A stretch of DNA of 64,000 nt, from the NCBI RefSeq assembly GCF_001027285.1, contig NZ_CP011509.1, positions 10,130,501 to 10,194,500 of the forward strand, in the 5' to 3' direction. A program made the position numbers and the translations under genes. Within the stretch, counting starts at the first letter, position 1. Each line of letters opens with the position of its first letter. Source of the stretch: Archangium gephyra (GTDB lineage: Bacteria > Myxococcota > Myxococcia > Myxococcales > Myxococcaceae). This document shows positions 17,772 through 26,136 of the stretch, piece after piece. Under the pieces are notes generated by a model. It was not told the DNA's origin. It searched no databases and worked only from the letters and a program-made list of their open reading frames with translations.

Positions 17772-18029
17772 TCAGGAGGACTTGCGCGCGGACTTCTTGC
17801 GAGCCCCTGTCTTCTTCGCCGCCGTCTTCTTGCGAGCTCCCGTCTTCTTCGCCGCCGTCTTCTTCTTCGCCGCCGTCTTCTTGCCCGCGGCCTTCTTCTT
17901 GGCGGGCCAGCCCTCCTTCATGTCGCCGTAGGCTTTCTTGGAGACGGTGGAGCGGGACTTGGAGCGGCTCGTCCCCGCCTTCTTGCGGCGATTGATGTTG
18001 GCGACGAGCGAGTTCTTCTTCTGGGCCAC
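17772..18029 (-). CDS. small basic protein with histone-H1-like Lys/Ala tail
   Basis: An 85-residue, strongly basic protein. The first half (VAQKKNSLVANINRRKKAG, then SRSTVSKKAYGDMKEGW) matches a small conserved hypothetical family of proteobacteria; the second half is a run of KKTAAKK/KKTGARKK units like bacterial histone-H1 homologues (HC1/HC2, AlgP tails). It probably binds nucleic acid. The GTG at 18029 is preceded by AGGAGGCAGCCC, so it is a better start than the ATG 27 bases upstream. The tail repeats are a likely site of length variation. Confidence 0.75.
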   Translation of the reverse strand: MAQKKNSLVANINRRKKAGTSRSKSRSTVSKKAYGDMKEGWPAKKKAAGKKTAAKKKTAAKKTGARKKTAAKKTGARKKSARKSS

Positions 18030-18163
18030 GGGCTGCCTCCTGGGCGATGGGTGCACGACCCGGCGCTCAACCTAGGCCGGCGCACCCGCGGGCGAAAGGC
18101 GGCTGCCCGCCTGCTGTCGGCTGCAGGAAGTGTTTCCGACACCTTTGTGGATATCCTCGGGCC

Positions 18164-19999
18164 ATGTGGAGTGTTCGCGCGTTCTGGGGCCAGCTGTTCG
18201 TCATTCTCTTGGGGTGCTGCACGGTGGGCTGCGGCCTGGTCCGCAACGCCATCCAGGAAGACCGGCGGAGCTCCCACTCGCTCCCGGCCTTCACCCACCG
18301 GCCGGGCACATGGCGGACGGAAGCCGTGCGCATGCGGGATGGGGTGGAGCTGTCCACGCGCCTCCTCCTGCCGGAGGGCGTGGAGCGCGCCCCCGTGGTG
18401 CTCATCCGCAACCCCTACGACCTGGGACCCTTCATCGAGCTGAGTTGTGACCTGTTCGTCCGCTACGGCCTGGGCTGCGTGCTGCAGGACGTGCGGGGAC
18501 GGATGGCCAGCGGCGGCGAGTGGTGGCCCCTGGTGCACGAGGTCGCCGATGGCGAGGACACCCTGCGCTGGCTCGTGCGGCAGCCCTTCGTCGACGGCAA
18601 CATCGCGCTGTATGGCATGTCATACCTCGGGGGCACGGCGCTCGCCGCCGTGGCGGGAGAGCTGCCCGTCGAGGTGAAAACGGTGGTCGTCTCCGTTTTC
18701 GGCACGGACCTGCGGGAGGTGGTCTCCGAGCGGGGGCTGCTCCCACACGAGCTGTTGACGGCCTGGGCGGCCTTCATGCCGGGCCGTCGCGAGACCCGGG
18801 CCGCGGGGGACGCCTACCGGAAGATGCTCGAGCACCGCCCGCACTTCGAGGCCGACGTCGCGGCCTTCGGCGCGCCGCTCCCCTTCTTCCGGGAGTGGTT
18901 GAAAGCGTTGGAGCCCGGAGGCGCGCTGTGGCAGCGGCCGGAGAACGTGGCCTTGCGGCGGATGCCGGAGCGGCCCGGGGTTCCTCCCATGCTCCTCGTC
19001 GGTGGCTTCGATGATCCCTTCCTGTCGGCGACGCTCCGGACGTGGGAGTCACTCGCCTCGCGCGAGCGGAGTGTGATGGTGCTGGGACCGTGGAACCACC
19101 TGGGCATGCAGGGCGGGGCCGTGAAGACTCCCGGCATCAAGGACGACATGAACCAGTGGGCGTTCACCATCCCGTGGCTGCGCCATGCGCTCCAGGGGGT
19201 ACCCCTGCCGTATGACACGGGCCGCGTGGTCGTCGCTGGCCATGGGGATGCGGGTGCCCGTGTCCTGCCCGCGTGGCCTCCGGCGACCCGGGAGCAGGTG
19301 CTCTTCCTGGACACGGCCCCGGCCGAGGGGGCGCCCGGGGCGTGTACCTCGGCTTCGTTGAGCGGTCAGTCCCCGAGCACGCCCGCCTCACTGACCTACC
19401 GCTATGACCCCGCCAAGCCCTGGAGGAGCGAGGGAGGGGGCCGCGGGCTGGCCTTCGCCCTCTACGGCCGCCAGGGAACCCCGCAGGGTCCGGTGGCTCA
19501 GACCTGGCCGTGTGCGAGGCAGGACGTGCTGCGCTTCGTGGGCTCCCCGGCGGAGTCCGAGCTGCGCCTCGCCGGCCGCGCGCGGCTGCGTCTTCGCGTG
19601 CGCTCGAGCGCGGAGGACACCGCCTTCGTCGCCAAGCTCGTCGACGTGGATGCCAAGGGGCGCGCGCTGCATGTCACCGATGGAGCGGCGACCCTGCGTC
19701 TGCCCCTGGCGGACACGCCAGCGCCCCTTCCGTACGCACCCGGCAGCGAGCGTGAGGTGGAGCTCGACTTCCGTCCTACGTCCTGGGTGCTGGCGAAGGG
19801 ACACCGGCTCGGGCTCTGGGTGTCCTCGTCCAACTACCCCATGCTGTCGGCGCACCTGAACACCGCGCGCCCCTGGTACGAGGAGACGACGCCCGTGGTG
19901 GCCGCGCAGACGGTGGAGCTCGGAGGGACGGAGGGGGCTTCGAGGCTCCTCCTGCCCGTGGAGCTTCGGGCCGAGGCGGCCACCGCTTCCGTGCATTGA
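18164..19999 (+). CDS. CocE/NonD-family hydrolase, lipoprotein
   Basis: A 611-residue hydrolase of the CocE/X-prolyl dipeptidyl-peptidase family. A signal with a lipobox (FVILLGC) predicts a lipid anchor. The catalytic serine is S153 in YGMSYLGG, the aspartate is D283 or D284 in GGFDDPF, and the histidine is H312 in GPWNHLG. After the alpha/beta-hydrolase domain there is a jelly-roll C-terminal domain (about 430-600), complete for the family. Known members are acylases, esterases or dipeptidyl peptidases; the substrate here is unknown. The start is the ATG just before the signal peptide. Confidence 0.88.
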   Translation: MWSVRAFWGQLFVILLGCCTVGCGLVRNAIQEDRRSSHSLPAFTHRPGTWRTEAVRMRDGVELSTRLLLPEGVERAPVVLIRNPYDLGPFIELSCDLFVRYGLGCVLQDVRGRMASGGEWWPLVHEVADGEDTLRWLVRQPFVDGNIALYGMSYLGGTALAAVAGELPVEVKTVVVSVFGTDLREVVSERGLLPHELLTAWAAFMPGRRETRAAGDAYRKMLEHRPHFEADVAAFGAPLPFFREWLKALEPGGALWQRPENVALRRMPERPGVPPMLLVGGFDDPFLSATLRTWESLASRERSVMVLGPWNHLGMQGGAVKTPGIKDDMNQWAFTIPWLRHALQGVPLPYDTGRVVVAGHGDAGARVLPAWPPATREQVLFLDTAPAEGAPGACTSASLSGQSPSTPASLTYRYDPAKPWRSEGGGRGLAFALYGRQGTPQGPVAQTWPCARQDVLRFVGSPAESELRLAGRARLRLRVRSSAEDTAFVAKLVDVDAKGRALHVTDGAATLRLPLADTPAPLPYAPGSEREVELDFRPTSWVLAKGHRLGLWVSSSNYPMLSAHLNTARPWYEETTPVVAAQTVELGGTEGASRLLLPVELRAEAATASVH

Positions 20000-20143
20000 A
20001 GGGCGTGGAACCGGGCCCCCTCTTCCCCAGGACCTGGAATTTTTGTCGGGGCCGTTGCCCGCGAAAAAGGTTCACGGGTCTCAAGGGAGGACGACACCGC
20101 GGGGAAGCGGTGCGCCGGAGCGTGCGCTCCGAGGAGGAGTTCC

Positions 20144-21148
20144 ATGTCAGCCAGCAGCCCCACCCGACCTGTCGCGTTGCTGTTGCTGGTCGCCGGCTCA
20201 GCCGCGGGCGGCGCGTACGCCTACCACCACTACCGGGACGCGGACTGGGAGCGCCGCTACGACGAGTACCAGCGCCAGCTGCAGGGGAAGCTCACCGAGA
20301 GCGAGAAGCAGATGCAGGCGCTGAACACCGAGCTCGGCACGGCGCGCGCCCGGCTGGTGACGCAGGCCACGCTGGATGAGAAGTACGAGGCCCTGTTGAC
20401 GGCGAGGGATGCGGACTTCGAGAAGTTCCGCCGCGAGCATGCACTCGCCCTCAAGAGCATCTCCGACTCCGTCTTCCAGCTCCAGCAGCGAGAGCGCGGA
20501 GGGACGGAGACAGCGCGAGAGGTGCCGCCTCCCCCCGCGCAACCGGGCGAGCAGCCCACGGCTCCCCCCGCCCACCAGGCCATCGCCTACGAGTTCACGG
20601 ACGCGGAAGGCCGCGTCCAGCTCAAGGACCCCAACATCTGGGTGCAGGGCGACGAGGAGCTCCAGCTCAAGCAGCTCTTCCGGGTGGAGGGCACCGTGCT
20701 GCAGCAGACGAACGGCTCGCTGATGACCGAGCGCGTCCAGCTCCAGGAGGTCACCGCGGACGGTGCGGGGAAGTACCGGGAACTGGCGGCGGCGAGCCTG
20801 GTGGATGCGAACTTCACCTATACCAATGCCCCGCTGGAGGGGCCGCCGGGCGGGATGAAGTGGGGCCCGTCGTTCATGGCGACCATGGGGAGCTCGTTCA
20901 GCTCCGAGAGCATGCTGCGCTTCGGGGCCTCGGCGCGGGTGGTGAAGCTGGGGCCGGTAGGCCTCGCCGGAGGACTCTCCTCCAACTTCCAGTCCCTGGA
21001 GGGAAGCGGCGGGGATGCCTTCCTCACCTACACCCCGTCCTTTCATGGGCGGGAGCTGGGACTGGTGTTGGGCGGAGGCGTCCACATGCCCCTGGGAGGG
21101 ACGCAGCGGGTGCGCCCCAACCTCACCCTGAGCTTCGTCGTCTACTGA
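20144..21148 (+). CDS. membrane-anchored coiled-coil protein of unknown function
   Basis: A 334-residue protein. One N-terminal membrane segment (VALLLLVAGSAAGGAYAY) anchors it, and residues about 35-130 form a coiled coil (LTESEKQMQALNTELGTARA). A Pro-rich hinge leads to a beta-rich domain, with the last 90 residues made of amphipathic strands (PSFMATMGSSFSSESMLRFG ... NLTLSFVVY), ending in an aromatic residue like an outer-membrane beta-barrel protein. I do not recognise the family. The ribosome site GAGGAGGAG is clear. The gene lies 15 bp upstream of the GH25 gene and is likely co-transcribed, which hints at a cell-wall role. Confidence 0.75.
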   Translation: MSASSPTRPVALLLLVAGSAAGGAYAYHHYRDADWERRYDEYQRQLQGKLTESEKQMQALNTELGTARARLVTQATLDEKYEALLTARDADFEKFRREHALALKSISDSVFQLQQRERGGTETAREVPPPPAQPGEQPTAPPAHQAIAYEFTDAEGRVQLKDPNIWVQGDEELQLKQLFRVEGTVLQQTNGSLMTERVQLQEVTADGAGKYRELAAASLVDANFTYTNAPLEGPPGGMKWGPSFMATMGSSFSSESMLRFGASARVVKLGPVGLAGGLSSNFQSLEGSGGDAFLTYTPSFHGRELGLVLGGGVHMPLGGTQRVRPNLTLSFVVY

Positions 21149-21163
21149 GAAGGAGTGCGCAAC

Positions 21164-22045
21164 ATGTCCTCGCGGAATGAATGGATGAGAGCCTTGAAGA
21201 GGATCGGGCCCGTGGTGTTGACCGTGGCCTGCTCCGCACCGGCCGCACCACCTCGGACCCAGGTGGCGGCGTCCCCCACCGCCCCCGCCCCGGCCGCCCC
21301 CGCCCCCAGGGCTCCGGCCGAGCCTCCCGCTTCCACCGGGGCCAGTACCGCCGAGGCGCCTGGCCTGACCGCCTCCGCGACCCAGGGGGCCTCCTCGGCC
21401 AAGGCGGCCACGAGCTGGGTGCAGGGCATCGACATCTCGCACTATCAGCCGAAGGTGGATTGGGAGAGCGTGAAGACCTCCGCGTCCTTCGTCTTCGTCA
21501 AGGCGACGGATTCCACGGGCGTGGTGGACCCGCGCTTCAGCTCGCACTGGAGCGGGGCGAAGAAGGCGGGCCTGCCCCGAGGCGCGTACCACTTCTTCCA
21601 CCCGAAATATGACGTGGACAAGCAGGTGGCCAACTTCACCCAGCACCTGAAGAGCGACCCGGGAGAGTTGCACCCGGTGGTGGACGTGGAGGAGTTCAAG
21701 CACGAGTACCAGTCCTTCACGTGCGATCAGCTCGTGGAGAAGCTCCAGCGCTTCTCCCAGGGGGTGGAGAAGGAGCTCGGGCGCAAGCCGATGATCTATA
21801 CGAATCACCAGACGTGGCAGCTGAGCTTCTGCGACCACCCCTACTTCCTGGACCACCCGCTCTGGCTCGCGCAATACACGAACCATGCGAAGGAGCCGAA
21901 GCTGCCGCCGGGCTGGAAGGGCTGGCTCTTCTGGCAGTACTCGGAGAGCGGCAAGGTGCCGGGCATCCCCGGAGCGGTGGACCAGAGCTACTTCAATGGC
22001 AGCGTGGAGGACCTGAAGGCCCTCTTGAGCGCCTCGACGAAGTAG
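21164..22045 (+). CDS. GH25 family lysozyme, exported
   Basis: A 293-residue protein. A signal/lipoprotein-like N terminus (VVLTVACSAPAAPP) is followed by an Ala/Pro linker and a complete GH25 (Chalaropsis-type) muramidase domain from residue about 85: VQGIDISHYQPKVDW, FVFVKATDST, GAYHFFHP, PVVDVEEF, PMIYTNHQTW, LWLAQYT and WLFWQYSESGKV. The family cuts the N-acetylmuramic acid bond of peptidoglycan, with Asp/Glu residues in the DIS and DVEE segments. A GTG nine bases upstream is possible, but AAGGAG is best spaced for the ATG at 21164. It may serve cell-wall turnover or predation. Confidence 0.9.
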   Translation: MSSRNEWMRALKRIGPVVLTVACSAPAAPPRTQVAASPTAPAPAAPAPRAPAEPPASTGASTAEAPGLTASATQGASSAKAATSWVQGIDISHYQPKVDWESVKTSASFVFVKATDSTGVVDPRFSSHWSGAKKAGLPRGAYHFFHPKYDVDKQVANFTQHLKSDPGELHPVVDVEEFKHEYQSFTCDQLVEKLQRFSQGVEKELGRKPMIYTNHQTWQLSFCDHPYFLDHPLWLAQYTNHAKEPKLPPGWKGWLFWQYSESGKVPGIPGAVDQSYFNGSVEDLKALLSASTK

Positions 22046-22050
22046 CGCGT

Positions 22051-22066
22051 CCGCCGCTGCCGGCGG
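22051..22066. terminator. hairpin between convergent genes
   Basis: CCGCCG pairs with CGGCGG around CTGC in the 37-bp gap between the GH25 and PLD-like genes. Weak support: short stem and no U run. Confidence 0.35.
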
Positions 22067-22082
22067 CCCGGTGGAGCGCGGC

Positions 22083-23375
22083 TCAGTTCGCGCCCGTGAT
22101 CGTCACCGCGTACGGGCTGTTCCAGCCATCATTGAAGTGCGCCAGCACGGAGTCATACATCGGGTGACTCGTGCCGCTCTCCTCACCCAGCCTCACGAAG
22201 ATGTCGTCACCGCCGGTCAGGCTGCCCTCACTGAAGTTATGAGAGCCGGTGTAGACGCGGTACGCCCAGGCCGTCGAGCCCGCCTTCTTCGCGTAGATGG
22301 CCATGAGCTTGTCATGAACGCGATCGCCACCACTGACCTGGAGGGCCTTCATCGGAATTCCGGCCGCCTTCAGGCGGTCGTACTCCGTCTGGTCGATGTG
22401 GTTGACGATGACCGCCACGTTGCAGCCACCGTTCTTCAGGGTGACGAGCTGCTGCGTCACCGCACGGCGCTCATAGGTGAAGTGCGGGTTGATGACCCTC
22501 ACGACGCAGCCCGCCGCCGGCGTCCAGACGTCGGCGTCGATGCGTTGGACCACCAGGTCACTGTTCAGCTCGGGCGAGACATAGATGCTCGCGGACACAT
22601 CCGTGTAGTAGCCCCGCGCGGGCGTGAGACTCGTGTCGTAGTAGTCCGAGTGCCTCGGACTCATGGCATACATGTCCTCCAGATAATCCCTGACGAAATT
22701 GTAGAGATTCTGGTTGGCATAGATGGTGGCGGAGTTGTTGAAGCCACCGTTGCCATCCGCCCCGTTGGTCATGTTGTAGGAGCCAACCCACACCACATAG
22801 GTCGTGGTGGCGGTCTCGCCTGGATACGTGGTCCTGCTGAAGGTCCAGGCCTTGGTATGCGCGGCGCCGCTGTTCGAGCTGATGCAGCCCGTCGTGGACG
22901 GACAGATCTTCTTGTTGGTGAGCTGGTCGAAGAAGGACCGTGCCGCGCTACCAGCGGCCGGAACGCCCGCGCCACCGTCGACGCTCACCTGGACGACCGC
23001 GCCCCTGCTCTGCGCTCGCACGAGAGCGGCGGGGATGGCCGTTTCCGTATCGGACAGGGAGTACCACGTTCCCCGAATCACCGAACCCGCTGGAACGTTG
23101 TCGATGAGGCGAACGAGCTCGTTCCGAATCGTCAGGTCTCGGGTGCTGTCGCTGCCAGCGACGCACGGGACGAGCGGATTGTTGAAGTGGAGGATCGTCC
23201 GGAACCCGCCTGACACCGTCCTCCTCTCACAGGTGCTGACCCCCTGCGAGACCTGGCCTGGGCCCGGCTCCTGACCCGGGCCCTCGAGCCCCTCCGAGCC
23301 GCAGGCGACATGGAACACCGCCAGGGACACAGCCGAGGCAATCCCCACAAGCCACTGCCAACCTTCCCTTTTCAT
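22083..23375 (-). CDS. phospholipase-D-like lipoprotein with altered HKD motifs
   Basis: A 430-residue protein with a lipoprotein signal (SAVSLAVFHVAC) and two PLDc-like halves. The first active-site segment reads HTKAWTF ... VWVGSYNMTNGADGNG, the second VHDKLMAIY ... YTGSHNFSEGSLTGGDD. In each the H-x-K and the downstream G-S-x-N are kept, but the Asp of H-x-K-x4-D is not at its place. Loss of that Asp is seen in PLD-like nucleases and in some inactive members. An N-terminal cysteine-containing strand region precedes it. It may be a secreted nuclease or lipase; activity is uncertain. Confidence 0.8.
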   Translation of the reverse strand: MKREGWQWLVGIASAVSLAVFHVACGSEGLEGPGQEPGPGQVSQGVSTCERRTVSGGFRTILHFNNPLVPCVAGSDSTRDLTIRNELVRLIDNVPAGSVIRGTWYSLSDTETAIPAALVRAQSRGAVVQVSVDGGAGVPAAGSAARSFFDQLTNKKICPSTTGCISSNSGAAHTKAWTFSRTTYPGETATTTYVVWVGSYNMTNGADGNGGFNNSATIYANQNLYNFVRDYLEDMYAMSPRHSDYYDTSLTPARGYYTDVSASIYVSPELNSDLVVQRIDADVWTPAAGCVVRVINPHFTYERRAVTQQLVTLKNGGCNVAVIVNHIDQTEYDRLKAAGIPMKALQVSGGDRVHDKLMAIYAKKAGSTAWAYRVYTGSHNFSEGSLTGGDDIFVRLGEESGTSHPMYDSVLAHFNDGWNSPYAVTITGAN

Positions 23376-23419
23376 GGACGCTCCTTCGAGCAGCGACTCG
23401 TCAAGGCGAGCCCGGTTCT

Positions 23420-23818
23420 TTGAATACTGTTTACACCAGTTTTCCGGTTATCGCTCTTCCGCCGTGCCGCCGCCGTGTGGAACACCACGCCGCCCGGGTG
23501 ACCGCGCGCTTCCGGCCCCAGCAATGGGGGACGCGCGACAAGTGGAGCGTGTACGAGCCCGGCGAGGGCTCGCCGTGCGGGAGTTGGACGGCATCCCTCC
23601 GGAGCGCCCTCGCGACGACCGCCGCCGGCTGTACCCGGGAGCTGACCGAGAGCACCCGGCCCTGCCCCCGCATCGAAGGCTGGACCTGCTGCGCCGGCAA
23701 GCAGGTCTTCTCCCAGAGGGGGTGTAAGGGGCCCGTGCAAGCCGAGGTCACCGCGGTGCCCGGTCCCACCACGGCCGCTCCCACCTGGTTCGAGGCGCCG
23801 CTGGAGGCCGCGCCGTAG
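23420..23818 (+). CDS. doubtful ORF with a cysteine-rich C-terminal half
   Basis: A 132-residue frame in the 494-bp gap between the PLD-like gene and the small exported protein. The first 40 residues look random, but from WGTRDKWSVYEPGEG onward it reads like a real protein, with CGSWTA, AAGCTRELTE, CPRIEGWTCC and SQRGC. No ribosome site or known family is visible. It could be the end of a gene whose start was lost. I see nothing else in this gap. Confidence 0.35.
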   Translation: MNTVYTSFPVIALPPCRRRVEHHAARVTARFRPQQWGTRDKWSVYEPGEGSPCGSWTASLRSALATTAAGCTRELTESTRPCPRIEGWTCCAGKQVFSQRGCKGPVQAEVTAVPGPTTAAPTWFEAPLEAAP

Positions 23819-23869
23819 GAGACCTCGGGCCTTGGCGCGGCGGGCCGAGCCGGGCCCTCGCGCTCCGAC

Positions 23870-24301
23870 TCAATGGATGTCGTAGCGACTCGTGATGATG
23901 GGGCTCATCGCGTAGTTGCCGCCATCGACGGAGATGGTGAGGGGCTTGCCCATCCAGCTGCTCAGCCCGGAGACGAACCCCGTGCACTGCGAGCAGAGCG
24001 CGACGCCATTGCGGGTGACGTTCCAAGTACCGTCGATCCGATCCATTTGAGCGATGGGGGCCGCCGAAACGAGCTGGAACTCATAGGTGTCACCGGCGCT
24101 CGTCTTGGCACGGGCGTAGGCGAACGCGAAGGAGGTGCCGATGTTCCAGCTCACCGCGGTATCGACGGACGCCGGAGTCTGGGTGGTGCCCAGCAGGGTG
24201 AGACTGCCAGGCTGGTTCGCCCAGGAGCTGTGGACAGGGTTGGCCGAGGCGACAGCGGGCACCAGGGCGGACAGCGCGACCAGCAGGCGAAGGCTCTTCA
24301 T
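23870..24301 (-). CDS. small exported protein of unknown function
   Basis: A 143-residue protein with a textbook signal peptide (MKSLRLLVALSALVPAVASA). The mature part is beta-rich (LTLLGTTQTPASVDTAVSWN) and holds one CSQC pair that could form a disulfide. No family is recognised. The ATG at 24301 is fixed by GGAGGAATCACACC. It is transcribed toward the PLD-like gene and separated by about 85 bp from the LytTR regulator gene. Confidence 0.75.
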   Translation of the reverse strand: MKSLRLLVALSALVPAVASANPVHSSWANQPGSLTLLGTTQTPASVDTAVSWNIGTSFAFAYARAKTSAGDTYEFQLVSAAPIAQMDRIDGTWNVTRNGVALCSQCTGFVSGLSSWMGKPLTISVDGGNYAMSPIITSRYDIH

Positions 24302-24386
24302 GGTGTGATTCCTCCAATGGGAAGGCCGCACCGTATAGCGCTGGACTCTGACACGGGGTGGGGCGCCGGGGCCGGAGAAGTGCCCT

Positions 24387-25091
24387 TCAAGGGCTCATCC
24401 GCTCGCGGAACTTCTGGGACTGGCGGCGGGACATCTCCACCTCCCGTCCCCCTTGCAGACGCAGCACCAGCCTCCCGCCCGGCCCCAACTCCACCGCCTC
24501 CACCCTGCGCAGATTGACGAGGTGCTGGCGGCTCGCCCGGAAGAAGTATTCCGGATCCAGGTGCTCCTCCAGGTAGTTCAGCGAACGCGCGAGCAGCGGC
24601 TGCTTCCCGGGCAGGTGCAGCCGGGCGTAGTTGCCCTCGCTCTCGAAGAGGGGCACGTCCGCCAGTTCCACGAACCAGCAGTGCTCCCCGTCGCGGACGA
24701 ACACCCGCTCCAGGTGCTTGCGCGGCGCGGGCGCGGGTGGCTCGGACACCGAGGGCAGCCGCTCGAGCGCCCGCGCCAGCCTCGCCGGGTCGATGGGCTT
24801 GAGCAGGTAGTCGAGCGCGTTCACCTCGAAGGCCCGCACCGCGTGCTGATCATACGCGGTGGTGAAGATGACACGGGGGACGTGCTCCAGCCGCCCGAGC
24901 AGGTCGAAGCCGCTACCGCCCGGCATCTCGATGTCCAGGAAGAGCAGATCCGGGGTGAGCGCCTCCACCTGACGCGCCGCCTCGTCGGCGTTGGCGGCCT
25001 CGCCCACCACCTGGAGCTCGGGGAACGGCACGAGCAGCCGCTTCAGCTCCGCGCGGGCCAGCCGCTCGTCATCCACGATGAGCGCTCTCAT
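24387..25091 (-). CDS. LytTR-family response regulator
   Basis: A 234-residue regulator. Residues 1-115 are a receiver domain with the acidic pair at D7-D8, phospho-acceptor D53 (FLDIEMPGG) and the lysine in LLKPIDP. Residues about 130-234 are a LytTR DNA-binding domain (ESEGNYARLHLPG; FRASRQHLVNLRRVEAVELG; MSRRQSQKFRERMSP). Its ATG overlaps the stop of the sensor kinase gene (ATGA), so the two are made together and form one two-component system of the LytS/LytR or YehU/YehT kind. Confidence 0.93.
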   Translation of the reverse strand: MRALIVDDERLARAELKRLLVPFPELQVVGEAANADEAARQVEALTPDLLFLDIEMPGGSGFDLLGRLEHVPRVIFTTAYDQHAVRAFEVNALDYLLKPIDPARLARALERLPSVSEPPAPAPRKHLERVFVRDGEHCWFVELADVPLFESEGNYARLHLPGKQPLLARSLNYLEEHLDPEYFFRASRQHLVNLRRVEAVELGPGGRLVLRLQGGREVEMSRRQSQKFRERMSP

Positions 25092-26125
25092 GAGGGCCAC
25101 GGTATCTGGATGCGCGCCGCCGCGCGATCCGGCAGGGAGAGATCCAGCTCGAGCTTCGCGCGCTCGCCGAAGAGCAGGCGCAACCGCTCGGAGGCATTGG
25201 CCAGGCCCACGCGGCTCCCGCTGCTCCGGCCATCGTCGCGCGCCGGACGGGGGTTGCCGACCTCCAGCAACAGCAGCCCGTCGCGGCAGCGCGCCACGAT
25301 GGACAGCTCGCCGCCTTCCGTCAGCCGCGCGATGCCGTGCTTGATTCCGTTCTCCACCAGCAGTTGCACCAGCATGGGAGGAATCGGCGCGGGCAGGCAC
25401 GCGGGCTCCACTTCCAGGCGCACCCGCAGCCGCTCCTCCAGGCGCAATGACTCCAGCGCCAGGTAGTCACGCACCACCTGCAGCTCCCGCTCGAGGTTCA
25501 CCGTCTCGCCCTCGGCCGACAGCGCGTAGCGCAACAGGTTGGCGAGCTGGGTCACCGCCTGTTGGGCCCGGCCGGGGTCCTCCGAGATGAGGGCGCGCAG
25601 CACGTTGAGCGAGTTGAAGAGGAAGTGCGGGTTGAGCTGGGCCTTGAGGTGGCGCAGCTCCGCCGCGTTGGCGGCGGCCTCCAGCCGCAGCGACTCCAGC
25701 TCGGCGCGGCGGGTGCGCTGGACGAAGTGGACGCCAAAGTAGAGCAACTGCCACCCCAGGAAGACCACGCTCCAGTTGAACACGTAGACGAGCAACGCAC
25801 CGGGTGCGGCGTGGGGCGCATCCGGCCGGAGAAGGTAGCCGCCCAGCATCCCCGTCGCATTCACCACCCCGCTCAGCAGGATGCTCGCGGCCACCATGCG
25901 GGGCGCCAGCGCGGAGGGAGCGAGCCGCTTCCATCCATGGGCCACCCGCTGGCGCAACAGGTGGGTGAGCCCCATCGCCATCGCGCTGAAGGCCACCGCG
26001 AGCCCCGCGGCCCGCCCCGGCGCCCCGGTGAGCGAGCCGACGGCCAGCGCGTTCAACAGGGCATACAGCGACCAGCCCAATCCCTGGCAGACCCAGTAGG
26101 TGCGCGAGGCGCGCGGGGGTGACAT
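25088..26125 (-). CDS. LytS/YehU-type sensor histidine kinase
   Basis: A 345-residue membrane kinase. Four hydrophobic segments fill residues about 10-135, with no large extracellular domain. The dimerisation/phosphotransfer region is of the His_kinase family (LKAQLNPHFLFNSLNVLRAL, phospho-acceptor H167). The ATPase part has the N box VENGIKHGIA and a shortened G region (SSGSRVGLANASERLRLLFG). The partner regulator overlaps at the 3' end. The alpha/beta hydrolase gene lies 11 bp upstream and is probably in the same transcript. Confidence 0.92.
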   Translation of the reverse strand: MSPPRASRTYWVCQGLGWSLYALLNALAVGSLTGAPGRAAGLAVAFSAMAMGLTHLLRQRVAHGWKRLAPSALAPRMVAASILLSGVVNATGMLGGYLLRPDAPHAAPGALLVYVFNWSVVFLGWQLLYFGVHFVQRTRRAELESLRLEAAANAAELRHLKAQLNPHFLFNSLNVLRALISEDPGRAQQAVTQLANLLRYALSAEGETVNLERELQVVRDYLALESLRLEERLRVRLEVEPACLPAPIPPMLVQLLVENGIKHGIARLTEGGELSIVARCRDGLLLLEVGNPRPARDDGRSSGSRVGLANASERLRLLFGERAKLELDLSLPDRAAARIQIPWPS

Positions 26126-26136
26126 GGCGCTCTCTC

